Positions 1 to 8,207 of a stretch of 50,521 nt of DNA are shown piece by piece. A program made the translations under genes and the position numbers. The stretch spans positions 1 to 50,521 of the forward strand of contig JAEZCT010000081.1 in the NCBI GenBank assembly GCA_023433405.1. The letters are read 5' to 3'. This DNA comes from Bacillota bacterium. Its GTDB lineage: Bacteria > Bacillota > Clostridia > Oscillospirales > Ruminococcaceae. Under the pieces are notes generated by a model. That model had not been told where the DNA came from, ran no database searches, and saw only the letters and a program-made list of their open reading frames with translations. The first letter of the stretch is position 1, and each line of letters starts with the position of its first letter.

Positions 1-372
1 AGCAAGGGCAAAATACGGGGGGCAACAGGATTTTGCCGAAGGTTCTTATACTAATAACCGATTTAAAAGTGTATAAAAATCATGTAAAAAGCTTTAGTTT
101 ATGGGTTTTTACTTGATTTTTATCTACACTTTTTGAGGGGATTAGTATTGGTCACAAAAGCTATGCTCTGTTTGCCCTTGCTTTGAGCTGGGTGCAGGGT
201 GTCCCTGCTTCGCTTTTTCTAAATTGCTTACTTTTCTCGAACAAGAAAAGTAAGCCGCCTGTCGGCGCGGGTGCCGACGTTCCAGCAATTTGATGATGAT
301 TACCTAAAGGTCAAACAATTCACGAAGTTTATAAGGTCGGTTTTTGGAACTCTATTATCTCATTCTTTTATT
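1..372 (+). repeat. Dispersed multi-hairpin element, copy R1 (5' truncated by window)
   Basis: This gap before the PilT gene holds one copy of a dispersed element also found at 3439-3899, 6809-7259 and 50341-50521. Shared blocks are the opening AGCAAGGGCAAAATAC, a perfect 12-bp-arm hairpin at 226-255 (GCTTACTTTTCT...AGAAAAGTAAGC) and a GTCGGC...GCCGAC hairpin just after it. The right end near 349-372 is a degenerate version of the terminal sequence that ends copies R2 and R3. A 99-bp palindrome (49-147) sits where R2 and R3 carry other palindromes, and the second large hairpin of those copies is missing here. No credible gene is present. Confidence 0.8.
49..147. repeat. 99-bp imperfect palindrome, copy 1
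   Basis: Starts TACTAATA and ends ATTAGTA. The arms pair over most of the length, including AAAAGTGTA with TACACTTTT, TAAAAATCA with TGATTTTTA and GTAAAAA with TTTTTAC. A second copy lies at 17619-17718. It is a small palindromic element or stable hairpin nested inside repeat R1. Confidence 0.8.
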
Positions 373-399
373 GAGTAATCCATTTAATTCATGTAAATT
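371..399 (+). promoter_or_regulatory. Candidate promoter for pilT
   Basis: TTGAGT (371-376), a 17-bp spacer and TAAATT (394-399) lie 48 bp before the pilT start, just at the edge of repeat R1. The elements are close to the sigma-A consensus but not perfect. Confidence 0.4.
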
Positions 400-446
400 T
401 AGCAAAGCATAACAGCTGTTGCTTTTGGGGAAGGCGTGGCGGATGC

Positions 447-1496
447 ATGACGATACAGGAGCTGCTTTGGCAGGCAGGGGAGCAACATGCCTCCGACCTG
501 CACCTCTCGGCGGGTATGCCGCCTGTTGTTCGGGTTAACGGGGAGCTTGAGACGCTTTCGGGGTACCCGATCCTTTGGCCGGAGGATATCGAGCGGCTGG
601 CGCTCCCCATGCTTACAAGCGAGCGGCAGGCGGTAATTGCAAAAAGAGGGGACGCCGATTTTTCCTTTTCCTTACCCGGTGGGCGGTTTCGGGTTAACGC
701 TTACCGGCAGCGGGGCAGTCTGGGGCTTGCGGTGCGCCTTCTGGCGCAGGATATCCCCACGCTGGAACATCTGGGTATGCCCGAGAGCTTAAAGGCACTG
801 GCAAAAAAGCAATGGGGTCTCGTGCTGGTCACCGGACCTACGGGGTGCGGCAAATCTACCACCCTTGCGGCGATGGTTAACCATATCAACCAAACCCGCC
901 GCGCCCATATCATTACGATAGAGGACCCCGTTGAGTACCTGCACAAGCACAGCCGTTCCATCATAAGCCAGCGAGAAATCGGCGTGGATGCCCTTTCCTT
1001 CTCCTCTGCGCTGCGCGCCGCCCTGCGCGAGGACCCGAATGTGATTTTGGTAGGTGAAATGCGGGATGTTGAAACCGTCTCGGCGGCGGTGACAGCGGCA
1101 GAGACCGGACACCTTGTGCTTTCCACCCTGCACACAAGCGGCGCCGCCGATACCGTCAACCGGATTATCGACGTATTCCCTCCCCACCAGCAGCAGCAAA
1201 TACGCATTCAGACCGCGAGCATTCTTAAGGGAGTTATTACCCAGCAGCTTGTGCCGGCTGTAAATGGCGGCGGCAGGGTGGCGGCGCTTGAGATTATGCT
1301 TGCCACAGACGCGATTGCAAGCCTTATCCGCGAGGGCAAAACCCATCAAATCAACACCTGCATTCAAACAGGGGCTTCCGTTGGAATGCAGTCCATGGAT
1401 TACCACCTGGCACAGCTTTTGAAGGCGGGCATTATCACCAAGGAAACCGCCTTTGGGCGCACAATGGACGCGGAAACCCTCAAGCGGTATCTATAA
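447..1496 (+). CDS. pilT: Type IV pilus retraction ATPase, PilT family
   Basis: This 349-residue protein has the complete PilT motor layout: an N-terminal domain starting around the SDLHLSAG motif (16-23), Walker A GPTGCGKST (130-138), the Asp box ITIEDPVE (156-163), Walker B VILVGEMRD (199-207), the His box ending STLHT (about 220-230) and a C-terminal AIASLIREGK (289-298) close to the AIRNLIREGK motif typical of PilT retraction ATPases. It would act as a cytoplasmic hexamer that powers pilus depolymerisation, twitching or DNA uptake. No other pilus gene is in the window, so the rest of the apparatus must be encoded elsewhere. The ATG at 447 follows a GGGGAAGG stretch at 427-434. Confidence 0.93.
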   Translation: MTIQELLWQAGEQHASDLHLSAGMPPVVRVNGELETLSGYPILWPEDIERLALPMLTSERQAVIAKRGDADFSFSLPGGRFRVNAYRQRGSLGLAVRLLAQDIPTLEHLGMPESLKALAKKQWGLVLVTGPTGCGKSTTLAAMVNHINQTRRAHIITIEDPVEYLHKHSRSIISQREIGVDALSFSSALRAALREDPNVILVGEMRDVETVSAAVTAAETGHLVLSTLHTSGAADTVNRIIDVFPPHQQQQIRIQTASILKGVITQQLVPAVNGGGRVAALEIMLATDAIASLIREGKTHQINTCIQTGASVGMQSMDYHLAQLLKAGIITKETAFGRTMDAETLKRYL

Positions 1497-1506
1497 TACG
1501 CAGCAC

Positions 1507-1539
1507 AACGCCCCGCCGTCACAGTGAGGGCGGGGCGTT
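1507..1539. terminator. Hairpin between convergent genes
   Basis: An 11-bp perfect GC-rich stem, AACGCCCCGCC pairing with GGCGGGGCGTT, lies between pilT and the convergent HEAT-repeat gene. It has no clear T tract on either side but its placement fits a shared terminator. Confidence 0.6.
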
Positions 1540-1567
1540 GCTATTACAAGTCTTCAACAAAATAATG

Positions 1568-1906
1568 CTATTTACCGGTGGCGTTAAGGGACGCAATGGA
1601 CTTCTGGCAGCTTTCCTTTACGCCGGGGTCAGAGTCCTTGTTCATCTGGTGGCGAAGGTGTTCCACACCCGCCTTGCGACCCGAAAAGCCCAGCGAAGCG
1701 GCGGAGGCGGAGCGAACCGTCGGGTCGGGATCGTGCAGCATAATAATCAGCTGGTTAAATGCGTCATCGTGTTTGATATATTGCAGTCCCATCGCGGCGC
1801 CCACGCGCATTTCGGGATCCTTGTTGCCGCAGTACGACAGCACCTTATCAAGCTTTCCCTTTTGGGCGGCCTCAATGATGCCTTGAATCTTCTTGTCATT
1901 TGCCAT
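1568..1906 (-). CDS. HEAT-repeat protein
   Basis: A 112-residue protein made of alpha-helical HEAT repeats. The segment around residues 28-85 repeats the pattern DPEMRVGAAMGL / DPDPTVRSASAASLGF, with the conserved D-P-x-V/M-R at the turn. Such proteins are adaptors or scaffolds, related to phycocyanobilin-lyase-like and PBS lyase HEAT families, and have no catalytic residues of their own. Its specific partner cannot be told from sequence. It is monocistronic, read opposite to its neighbours, with its own strong promoter at 1985-2013 and GAGGTG just upstream of the ATG. Confidence 0.8.
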   Translation of the reverse strand: MANDKKIQGIIEAAQKGKLDKVLSYCGNKDPEMRVGAAMGLQYIKHDDAFNQLIIMLHDPDPTVRSASAASLGFSGRKAGVEHLRHQMNKDSDPGVKESCQKSIASLNATGK

Positions 1907-1984
1907 AATTTATAGCACCTCACAGTCTTTTTTGTAATACCTGCATAACTATTTTGCGTTAAAAGAACTGTTTTTCTGATATAA

Positions 1985-2013
1985 ATACTACTATGTAGTG
2001 CCCAAAATGTCAA
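1985..2013 (-). promoter_or_regulatory. Sigma-A-type promoter of the HEAT-repeat gene
   Basis: Read on the minus strand: TTGACA (2013-2008), exact 17-bp spacer, TAGTAT (1990-1985). It is about 80 bp upstream of the HEAT gene start. Confidence 0.75.
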
Positions 2014-2229
2014 GCAACCGACCCAATGTAAAGGGACAATTTACATATGCGACAGTTTTGCTTATAAAAATTGTGGAACATGCGCGCCAAGCACTCGGCT
2101 CGACTCGTAAACCATAGAATATTGTCGGTAATTAGCTTAACAACGACGTGAAAAAGGCGCGAGGGATCGAATTATACCGGTAATTTTAGCGGAGCCGGGT
2201 TTGCGCGCAAGATTATTTTGCCGTTATGG

Positions 2230-2258
2230 TTTACGAATGGAACTTACAATGATATAAT
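2230..2258 (+). promoter_or_regulatory. fba: Sigma-A-type promoter of fba
   Basis: TTTACG (2230-2235), 17-bp spacer, perfect TATAAT (2253-2258), 43 bp before the fba ATG. It shows that the longer open frame starting at 2218 begins upstream of the promoter and is not the real start. The rest of the 2014-2229 gap shows no gene. Confidence 0.8.
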
Positions 2259-2301
2259 TATCACAACAATAAATTACCAACCAGATAAAGGAGAATTCAA
2301 A

Positions 2302-3336
2302 ATGCCGGTAGTAGATTACAAGCAGTATCAGCAGATGCTAAAAGCGGCCTCGGACGGGCATTATGCCTACCCCGCCTTTAATGTTAGCAGCCTTGAAACC
2401 GCAAACGCTGTGCTCAAGGGCCTTGCCGATTCCAAGTCCGACGGTATTATTCAGGTTTCCACCGGCGGCGGCGCCCATGCGTCGGGCCAGAACATTAAGG
2501 ACAGCGCGCTGGGCGCCATCTCCCTTGCAAGCCATGTGCACCTTATGGCAAAGCACTACGATGTATATGTTGCGCTGCACACCGACCATTGCACCAAGGG
2601 CAAGATTGACAGCTTTATGATGCCCCTGATTGAGGAGACCGAGCGCCGCCGCGCGCAGGGTCTGCCCAACCTGTTTAACAGCCACATGTTCGACGGCTCG
2701 GATATTACCCTGGAAGAGAACGTGGAGATTGCCAAGAAGCTGCTGGAGCGCTGCGCAAAGAATGAGATTATTCTTGAGGTCGAGGCCGGTGTGGTCGGCG
2801 GCGAAGAGGATGGCGTAAGCCACGAGGGCGCTCCCCGTGAGAAGCTGTACACCACCAGCGAGGATATGCTGTTTGTTCATAAAGAGCTTAGCGCGATTAA
2901 GGGCGGCGCGTACACCTTTGCCGCAACCTTTGGCAACGTGCACGGCGTATATAAGCCCGGCAACGTGCAGCTTAACCCTAAAATTTTGCGTGACGGACAG
3001 GAAGCGCTCAAAAAGCAGTACGGCCCTGACGCGAGGTTCTGGTTTGTTTTCCACGGCGGTTCCGGCTCGGGCAAGGATGAGATTGCCGAGACGCTGGAGT
3101 ACGGCGTTATCAAGATGAATATTGACACCGATACACAGTACGCCTTTACCCGCCCTGTGGTTGACCATATGTTCAAAAACTACGATGGTGTGCTTAAGGT
3201 AGAGGGCGAGGTCGGCAACAAGAAGGTGTACGATCCCCGCAGCTTCCTTGGCGCTGGCGAAAAGGGTATGGCCAAGCGCGTTATGGAGGCCTGCGACGAC
3301 CTGCACTCCTCCGGCAAAACCCTGTTTAAGAAATAA
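2302..3336 (+). CDS. fba: Class II fructose-1,6-bisphosphate aldolase
   Basis: This 344-residue enzyme cleaves fructose 1,6-bisphosphate to DHAP and glyceraldehyde 3-phosphate in glycolysis and runs backward in gluconeogenesis. It is the zinc-dependent class IIA (FbaA-like) type: HTDHC at 93-97 carries the catalytic Asp and a zinc His, LEVEAGVVGGEEDGV follows near 165-178, then the SHMFDGS segment and the glycine-rich phosphate loop FHGGSGSGKDEI. The start at 2302 is chosen because AAAGGAGAATT precedes it and the promoter lies between it and the upstream alternative. The gene is monocistronic, with its own promoter and terminator, as expected for a highly expressed glycolytic gene. Confidence 0.96.
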   Translation: MPVVDYKQYQQMLKAASDGHYAYPAFNVSSLETANAVLKGLADSKSDGIIQVSTGGGAHASGQNIKDSALGAISLASHVHLMAKHYDVYVALHTDHCTKGKIDSFMMPLIEETERRRAQGLPNLFNSHMFDGSDITLEENVEIAKKLLERCAKNEIILEVEAGVVGGEEDGVSHEGAPREKLYTTSEDMLFVHKELSAIKGGAYTFAATFGNVHGVYKPGNVQLNPKILRDGQEALKKQYGPDARFWFVFHGGSGSGKDEIAETLEYGVIKMNIDTDTQYAFTRPVVDHMFKNYDGVLKVEGEVGNKKVYDPRSFLGAGEKGMAKRVMEACDDLHSSGKTLFKK

Positions 3337-3374
3337 ACGACCAATTTTACTAAGCAAACGGGCGAACAGCCCAT

Positions 3375-3408
3375 TAAACAGGGCGCGGTTTCGCGTCCTG
3401 TTTATTTT
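3375..3408 (+). terminator. Rho-independent terminator of fba
   Basis: AAACAGG-GCGCG pairs with CGCG-T-CCTGTTT around a short loop and is followed by ATTTT, about 40 bp past the fba stop. Confidence 0.75.
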
Positions 3409-3438
3409 GGCAGGTGACAGTGCCGGTTTACTGCGGCG

Positions 3439-3899
3439 TGGTATGGGATATTGGAGTACCCCCGTAACCTCAGCGCCAAAATAGCCTTGTGCGGCTGGTG
3501 TGGGAAAAAAGGAAGAACTACAGACCAGGGCGAAAAGCAAGGGCAAAATACGGGGGGCAGCAGGATTTTGCCGAAGGGTAAGAATACTAAAGCACTTTTC
3601 GCATAAAGTGCTTTAGTATTTTCGCAAGCGCGTAACGCAGCTACCCCACTGAGCTTTATGCGCTTGCGCCGAAGGTGCTTCGTCAAAAAAGCTTTGCTTC
3701 GTTTGCCCTTGCTTTGAGCTGGGTGCGGGGTGTCCCTGCTTCGCTTTACTAAATTGCTTACTTTTCTCGAACAAGAAAAGTAAGCCGCCTGTCGGCGCGG
3801 GTGCCGACGTTCCTACAACTTGATGATGGTTCCCTAAACGCCGACCATTTCACGAGATTTATAAAGCTGCTTATAAGAAACTCCTATAATCCATACTTT
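3439..3899 (+). repeat. Dispersed multi-hairpin element, copy R2 (complete)
   Basis: A full ~460-bp copy filling the fba to radical-SAM gap. It opens with TATGGGATATTGGAGT and closes with ACTCCTATAATCCATACTTT, which are imperfect inverted repeats of each other. Inside, in order: a perfect 16-bp-arm palindrome (3583-3598 / 3605-3620), a long hairpin CGCAAGCG...CGCTTGCG (about 3623-3669), GCAAGGG-rich and AGCGAAGCAGGG-type blocks, the GCTTACTTTTCT hairpin (3756-3785) and a GTCGGC...GCCGAC hairpin. Open frames across it are poor and conserved only because the DNA is repeated. No transposase is seen. Confidence 0.85.
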
Positions 3900-3972
3900 A
3901 ATAAGTCTTACAAAACCATTAAACGCGCAGGGCTTTTTCGCATAAATTAATAATAGTTTAACGGAGGGACGC

Positions 3973-5067
3973 ATGGTCGACCGAGAACTGACAGAATATA
4001 TGAGTGGGGCCATCGCCGGTCTTATTAAAAGCGCGCGGAGGTCCGCGGCTAAAAACTACCGCGAGACCGCCTTTTTGCTGCGCTACACCCTTTCGGGGCT
4101 TCGGGCGGGGGCAAAACGCCGAAGCTGTGAGCGAAGGGGTGTGCATATTCCTCCTTTTTTAATCGCGAGCATTACCGCAAGCTGTAACCTGCATTGCGCG
4201 GGCTGCTATGCGCGTGCCAACAGCACCTGCTCGGATTCGCCTAAACGCCCGCTGCTCTCCGCAAAACGGTGGGGCGCTGTGTTTAGCGAGGCGGCGCACC
4301 TTGGCATCGGCTTTATTTTGCTTGCGGGCGGCGAGCCGCTTTTGCGCCGTGAGGTGCTTACCCTTGCGGCAAGACGCAAGGATATTGTGTTCCCCGTTTT
4401 TACCAACGGCACGGTGTGCGACGCGCAGGCCCTGCGGCTGTTTGACCGTCACCGCAACCTAGTTCCGGTGCTGAGTATTGAAGGCGGGAGGGAGATTACC
4501 GACACACGCCGCGGTGAGGGCACCTACGACCGCATAATCGCAACCATGCGCGCGCTACGGGAAAAACGCATCCTTTTTGGCGCGTCAATTACCGTTACCA
4601 CCGAGAACCTGCGCACCGTAAGCGGTGAACCTTTTATCACTGCCCTGCGTAAAAACGGCTGTGCGGTGGCGTTTTTTGTGGAGTATGTGCCGGCGGACGG
4701 GCAAAGCGAATTCCTTGCGCCCGCCGACCCTGAACGGGACTACCTCGAAAGGCGCCAGAATTTGCTGCGCGAGCAGTATCCCGACATGATTTTTCTATCC
4801 TTCCCGGGGGATGAACGGCACACCGGCGGATGCCTTGCCGCGGGACGCGGTTTTTTCCATATCAACCCCTACGGCGGTGCGGAGCCCTGCCCCTTTTCTC
4901 CCTTTTCGGATGTAAGCGTTGAGCGGATGGGGCTGCTCGAAGCACTGTCCTCCCCTTTGTTTACCAAGCTGAAGGCGCGCGGGCTGGTGGGCGGCGAGCA
5001 TACCGGCGGCTGCGCCCTGTTTGAGAGAGAGCAAGAGGTTCGGGATATGTGCCGGGAAACCGAATAA
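3973..5067 (+). CDS. Radical SAM protein with C-terminal cysteine-rich region
   Basis: A 364-residue radical SAM enzyme. CNLHCAGC at 71-78 is the CxxxCxxC motif that binds the [4Fe-4S] cluster, and LLAGGEPLL near 116-124 is the SAM-binding GGEP motif. The C-terminal third has further cysteines (GGCLAAGRGFF, EPCPFSPF, TGGCALFE, VRDMC) arranged like a SPASM/twitch-type auxiliary cluster region. Radical SAM/SPASM proteins often modify peptides or act as anaerobic maturases, but no substrate peptide gene is seen nearby, so the substrate is unknown. ACGGAGGG precedes the ATG. It stands alone between two repeats and glmM. Confidence 0.85.
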   Translation: MVDRELTEYMSGAIAGLIKSARRSAAKNYRETAFLLRYTLSGLRAGAKRRSCERRGVHIPPFLIASITASCNLHCAGCYARANSTCSDSPKRPLLSAKRWGAVFSEAAHLGIGFILLAGGEPLLRREVLTLAARRKDIVFPVFTNGTVCDAQALRLFDRHRNLVPVLSIEGGREITDTRRGEGTYDRIIATMRALREKRILFGASITVTTENLRTVSGEPFITALRKNGCAVAFFVEYVPADGQSEFLAPADPERDYLERRQNLLREQYPDMIFLSFPGDERHTGGCLAAGRGFFHINPYGGAEPCPFSPFSDVSVERMGLLEALSSPLFTKLKARGLVGGEHTGGCALFEREQEVRDMCRETE

Positions 5068-5085
5068 TCCTGGAATCATCGATAT

Positions 5086-5114
5086 AAGACACACTCGAAT
5101 CAGCTCTTTATAAT
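5086..5114 (+). promoter_or_regulatory. Candidate promoter of glmM
   Basis: Perfect TATAAT at 5109-5114 with a weak -35 AAGACA (5086-5091) and a 17-bp spacer, about 100 bp before glmM. Confidence 0.4.
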
Positions 5115-5212
5115 CGACCGCTAAAAGGGTAACGGGGTATAGATAGTATGAATTGGCAGTCAGCCGATGATAATGGATACGCTGACATCACATTAACAAA
5201 GGAGCAGACGAG

Positions 5213-6556
5213 ATGGCAAGATTGTTCGGAACCGACGGCGTAAGAGGGGTCGCGAATACGGAGCTTACCTGTGAGCAGGCACTAAAAATCGGGCGCGCCG
5301 CGGCAATTGTACTCACGCAGCACGCCCGCCATAAGCCGAAAATTCTAATCGGCCGGGATACCCGTATCTCCGGTGAGATGCTTGAGGCCGCGCTGACAGC
5401 TGGCCTGTGCTCGGTGGGCGCGGAGGTACACCTGCTGGGTGTGGTGCCTACCCCCGCCGTCGCGTATCTGGTAGGGCTGTATAAGGCCGACGCGGGTATT
5501 ATGATCTCCGCCTCCCACAACCCCGCCGAATACAACGGGATAAAGATTTTTAATACAAATGGTTATAAGATACCGGATGAGTACGAAGAGGAGATAGAAG
5601 CCTATGTGCTGGGGGAGAAGGATGAGCCACCCCTCGCGGCGGGCGACCGTGTGGGAACCCCAAAAAGGTGCGCTAATGCGGTTGACGACTATGTCGCGCA
5701 TGTCTGCTCCACCGCCGGGACGGGCTTTGACGGTTTAAAGGTGCTCATTGACTGTGCCAACGGCAGTGCCAGCGTCACCGCTCATAAAATTTTCCCTGCG
5801 CTGGGTGCGAAGGCGGAGATTATCGCCGCCCAGCCGGACGGGGTGAATATCAACCTCTGTTGCGGCTCCATGCATATCGAGGCACTTGCCGAGCGGGTCA
5901 GGCAGGGGGATTACGACCTTGGCATTGCCTTTGACGGGGACAGCGACAGAATGCTGGCCTGTGACGCAGAGGGCGGCTTTGTGGATGGCGACCGCTTGAT
6001 GGCGGCGTTTGCCGTGCATATGAAGGCGCAGGGTATGCTTGACCGCAACACGCTGGTGGTGACGGTTATGTCAAACCTCGGGCTGATGCGCTGTGCGAAG
6101 GATCAGTGCATCAATATTGAGGTCACAAAGGTGGGCGACCGCTTTGTGCTGGAAAAAATGGTTGCCGAAGGCTTTGCCTTAGGCGGAGAGCAGTCGGGAC
6201 ACCTGATCTTTAAGCACTACGCCACCACGGGGGATGGCCAGCTTTCGGCGGTACAGCTTTTGCGTATGATGAAGCAAACCGGTAAAACCCTTGCCGAGCT
6301 TGCCTCGGTAATGACGGTTTACCCGCAGGTGATGGAGAACGTCACCGTGAGTAAAACCGCAAAGGGAATGCTGGCAGCCGATAAAGACATCGCTGCGCTG
6401 ATAGCCAAGTGGCAGGAGCATCTGGGAGAAAACGGGCGTATTCTGGTTCGTCCCTCCGGCACCGAGCCGCTCATTCGCGTCATGGCGGAGGGGCAGGATA
6501 TTGCGGTCATCCGCCGCTGTGTGAGTGAGATTGCCGAGGCGGTGAAGGCGCTGTAA
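5213..6556 (+). CDS. glmM: Phosphoglucosamine mutase
   Basis: This 447-residue protein interconverts glucosamine 6-phosphate and glucosamine 1-phosphate for UDP-GlcNAc and peptidoglycan synthesis. It starts with the family signature RLFGTDGVRG, has the phospho-serine loop ISASHNPAEYNG (catalytic Ser about 101), the magnesium loop FDGDSDR (about 242), the sugar-binding GGEQSGH and the phosphate-binding RPSGTEPLIRVM near the C-terminus. Length matches the GlmM family. AAAGGAG lies 9 bp before the ATG. A single-gene unit with a hairpin behind it. Confidence 0.96.
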   Translation: MARLFGTDGVRGVANTELTCEQALKIGRAAAIVLTQHARHKPKILIGRDTRISGEMLEAALTAGLCSVGAEVHLLGVVPTPAVAYLVGLYKADAGIMISASHNPAEYNGIKIFNTNGYKIPDEYEEEIEAYVLGEKDEPPLAAGDRVGTPKRCANAVDDYVAHVCSTAGTGFDGLKVLIDCANGSASVTAHKIFPALGAKAEIIAAQPDGVNINLCCGSMHIEALAERVRQGDYDLGIAFDGDSDRMLACDAEGGFVDGDRLMAAFAVHMKAQGMLDRNTLVVTVMSNLGLMRCAKDQCINIEVTKVGDRFVLEKMVAEGFALGGEQSGHLIFKHYATTGDGQLSAVQLLRMMKQTGKTLAELASVMTVYPQVMENVTVSKTAKGMLAADKDIAALIAKWQEHLGENGRILVRPSGTEPLIRVMAEGQDIAVIRRCVSEIAEAVKAL

Positions 6557-6605
6557 CGGCGCTGTGCGCAGCCCGGTTAACGCCCTATCCCTTGTATTTT
6601 CGCAT

Positions 6606-6637
6606 AAGCCTTCAAAACCCTTCGGTTTTGAAGGCTT
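6606..6637 (+). terminator. Hairpin after glmM
   Basis: A 14-bp perfect stem, AAGCCTTCAAAACC pairing with GGTTTTGAAGGCTT across a CTTC tetraloop. It lacks a T tract, so it may act as a weak terminator or RNA-stabilising hairpin. Confidence 0.55.
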
Positions 6638-6808
6638 GCCATTTCCTGCCGCCAATACTATTATTCGTCACGGGGTTAGCCTTGCATATAACAAAATATA
6701 TAACGATTACCCTACCCGAAGGGTGTGATTTGTAGGGTCACGCATTGCGTGATTGCTCAAAAATTGCTATACTGTTACAATCATAGGTGAGCTTTTATAT
6801 TCTATAAA

Positions 6809-7259
6809 GGTATGGGATATTGGAGTTTCTTAAAAGCAGCTTTATAAACTTTGCGAATTGGTCGGCTTTTGGGTAATCATCATCAAATTGTTGGAACGTC
6901 GGCACCCGCGCCGACAAGCGGCTTACTTTTCTTGTTCGAGAAAAGTAAGCAAAAGCGAAGCAGGGACACCCTGCACCCAGCTCAAAGCAAGGGCAAACGA
7001 AACACGGCTTTTTTGACGAAGCACCTACGGCGCAAGCGCGTAAAGCTCAGTGGGGTAGCTGCGTTACGCGCTTGCGAAAATAATAAATAATTTTTTCCAA
7101 AAATTATTTATTATTTTTACCCTTCGGCAAAATCCTGTTGCCCCCCGTATTTTGCCCTTGCTTTTCGCCCTAGTCCTTAGTTCTTCCTTTTTTCCCACAC
7201 CAGCCACACAAGGCTATTTTGGTGCTAGGGGTACGGGGGAAACTGCAATATTCCATACT
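6809..7259 (-). repeat. Dispersed multi-hairpin element, copy R3 (inverted, complete)
   Basis: A full copy in the opposite orientation to R1 and R2, filling most of the gap between glmM and the methyltransferase gene. Ends are GGTATGGGATATTGGAGT and AATATTCCATACTT (inverted). It contains the GTCGGC/GCCGAC hairpin, the GCTTACTTTTCT hairpin (6921-6950), the GCGCAAGCG...CGCTTGC hairpin and, at the same position as in R1 and R2, a different palindrome: perfect 19-bp AT-only arms at 7077-7095 and 7099-7117. The rest of the 6557-7315 gap holds no gene. Confidence 0.85.
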
Positions 7260-7315
7260 TATTTTAAGTCCCTCGGCGCAATGCCGCCGATGCAGAAAGG
7301 GCGGTAACGCGCGTC

Positions 7316-8179
7316 ATGAGGATATCCGACGGCTGGAAAGATTACGAGGTTATAGATACCTCGGACGGTGAAAAGCTGGAGCGCTGGGGCGATGTTATTC
7401 TGGTGCGCCCGGACCCGCAAATTATCTGGCAGACCCCACGGGAACACCCGCTGTGGCAAAAGCCCCATGCCCGCTACCTGCGCTCGAAAAGCGGCGGCGG
7501 GGAATGGCAGGTTCTCCGCCCGGTTCCCGATAAGTGGTTTATCGGCTACCGCGAGCTGAAATTCGCCGTGCGCCCCACCGGCTTTAAGCATACGGGGCTG
7601 TTCCCCGAGCAGGCCGTCAACTGGGACTTTATTCACCGCAAGGTGAAGGAGGCAGGACGCCCGGTAAGCGTGCTTAACCTGTTTGCCTACACAGGCGGCG
7701 CCACGGTAGCGGCCGCGGCGGCAGGGGCAAGCGTTTGCCATGTGGATGCCGCTAAGGGCATGGTCTCCTGGGCGCGGGAGAATGCCGGACAGGCCGGCCT
7801 TGGGGATAAGCCCATACGCTGGATTGTGGACGACTGCAAAAAATATGTGGAGCGCGAGCTGCGGCGCGGCGCGCGGTACGATGCCGTCATTATGGACCCG
7901 CCCTCCTACGGCAGGGGACCCGGCGGCGAGGTGTGGAAGCTAGAGGAGCAGATCTACCCCCTTGTTACCCTGTGCGCTCAGGTGCTCAGCGATAACCCTC
8001 TGTTTTTTCTGCTAAACTCCTATACCACGGGGCTTTCACCCTCGGTAATGGCCTATGTGCTGGCGGCGGCTATCAAAAAGCGGCACGGCGGCACGGTGCA
8101 GGCGGATGAAATCGGGCTGCCGGTGACGCATTCCGGCTGCAACCTGCCCTGCGGCAGCACGGCTATCTGGCAAAAATAG
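7316..8179 (+). CDS. Class I SAM-dependent RNA methyltransferase (RlmI/YwbD-like)
   Basis: A 287-residue Rossmann-fold methyltransferase. VLNLFAYTGGATVAAAAAGA (about 122-141) is the SAM-binding motif I in the form typical of the RlmI/RlmK 23S rRNA cytosine methyltransferase group, VDAAKGMV is the acidic motif, and IMDPPSYGRG near 192-201 is the DPPSYG motif IV. The protein is shorter than RlmI because the N-terminal PUA domain is missing, which makes the exact target uncertain. The start at 7316 has no good Shine-Dalgarno within 12 bp (AGAAAGGG is 15 bp upstream), so initiation is the weakest point. It lies just past repeat R3 and 28 bp before ecfA1. Confidence 0.82.
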   Translation: MRISDGWKDYEVIDTSDGEKLERWGDVILVRPDPQIIWQTPREHPLWQKPHARYLRSKSGGGEWQVLRPVPDKWFIGYRELKFAVRPTGFKHTGLFPEQAVNWDFIHRKVKEAGRPVSVLNLFAYTGGATVAAAAAGASVCHVDAAKGMVSWARENAGQAGLGDKPIRWIVDDCKKYVERELRRGARYDAVIMDPPSYGRGPGGEVWKLEEQIYPLVTLCAQVLSDNPLFFLLNSYTTGLSPSVMAYVLAAAIKKRHGGTVQADEIGLPVTHSGCNLPCGSTAIWQK

Positions 8180-8207
8180 TAAGGTTCGGAAAGGAACAGT
8201 CATTGCT

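Noticed and set aside
2338..3546. 402-residue minus-strand open frame over fba
   Set aside because: It is a shadow of the strongly supported aldolase gene, and similar frames appear over every GC-rich gene here.
3402..3686. Open frame coding for a 94-residue protein inside repeat R2, with a similar frame in R3 (6851-7090)
   Set aside because: Both share one peptide only because the repeat DNA is shared. They lie on different strands relative to flanking genes, have no ribosome binding site and cross the hairpins.
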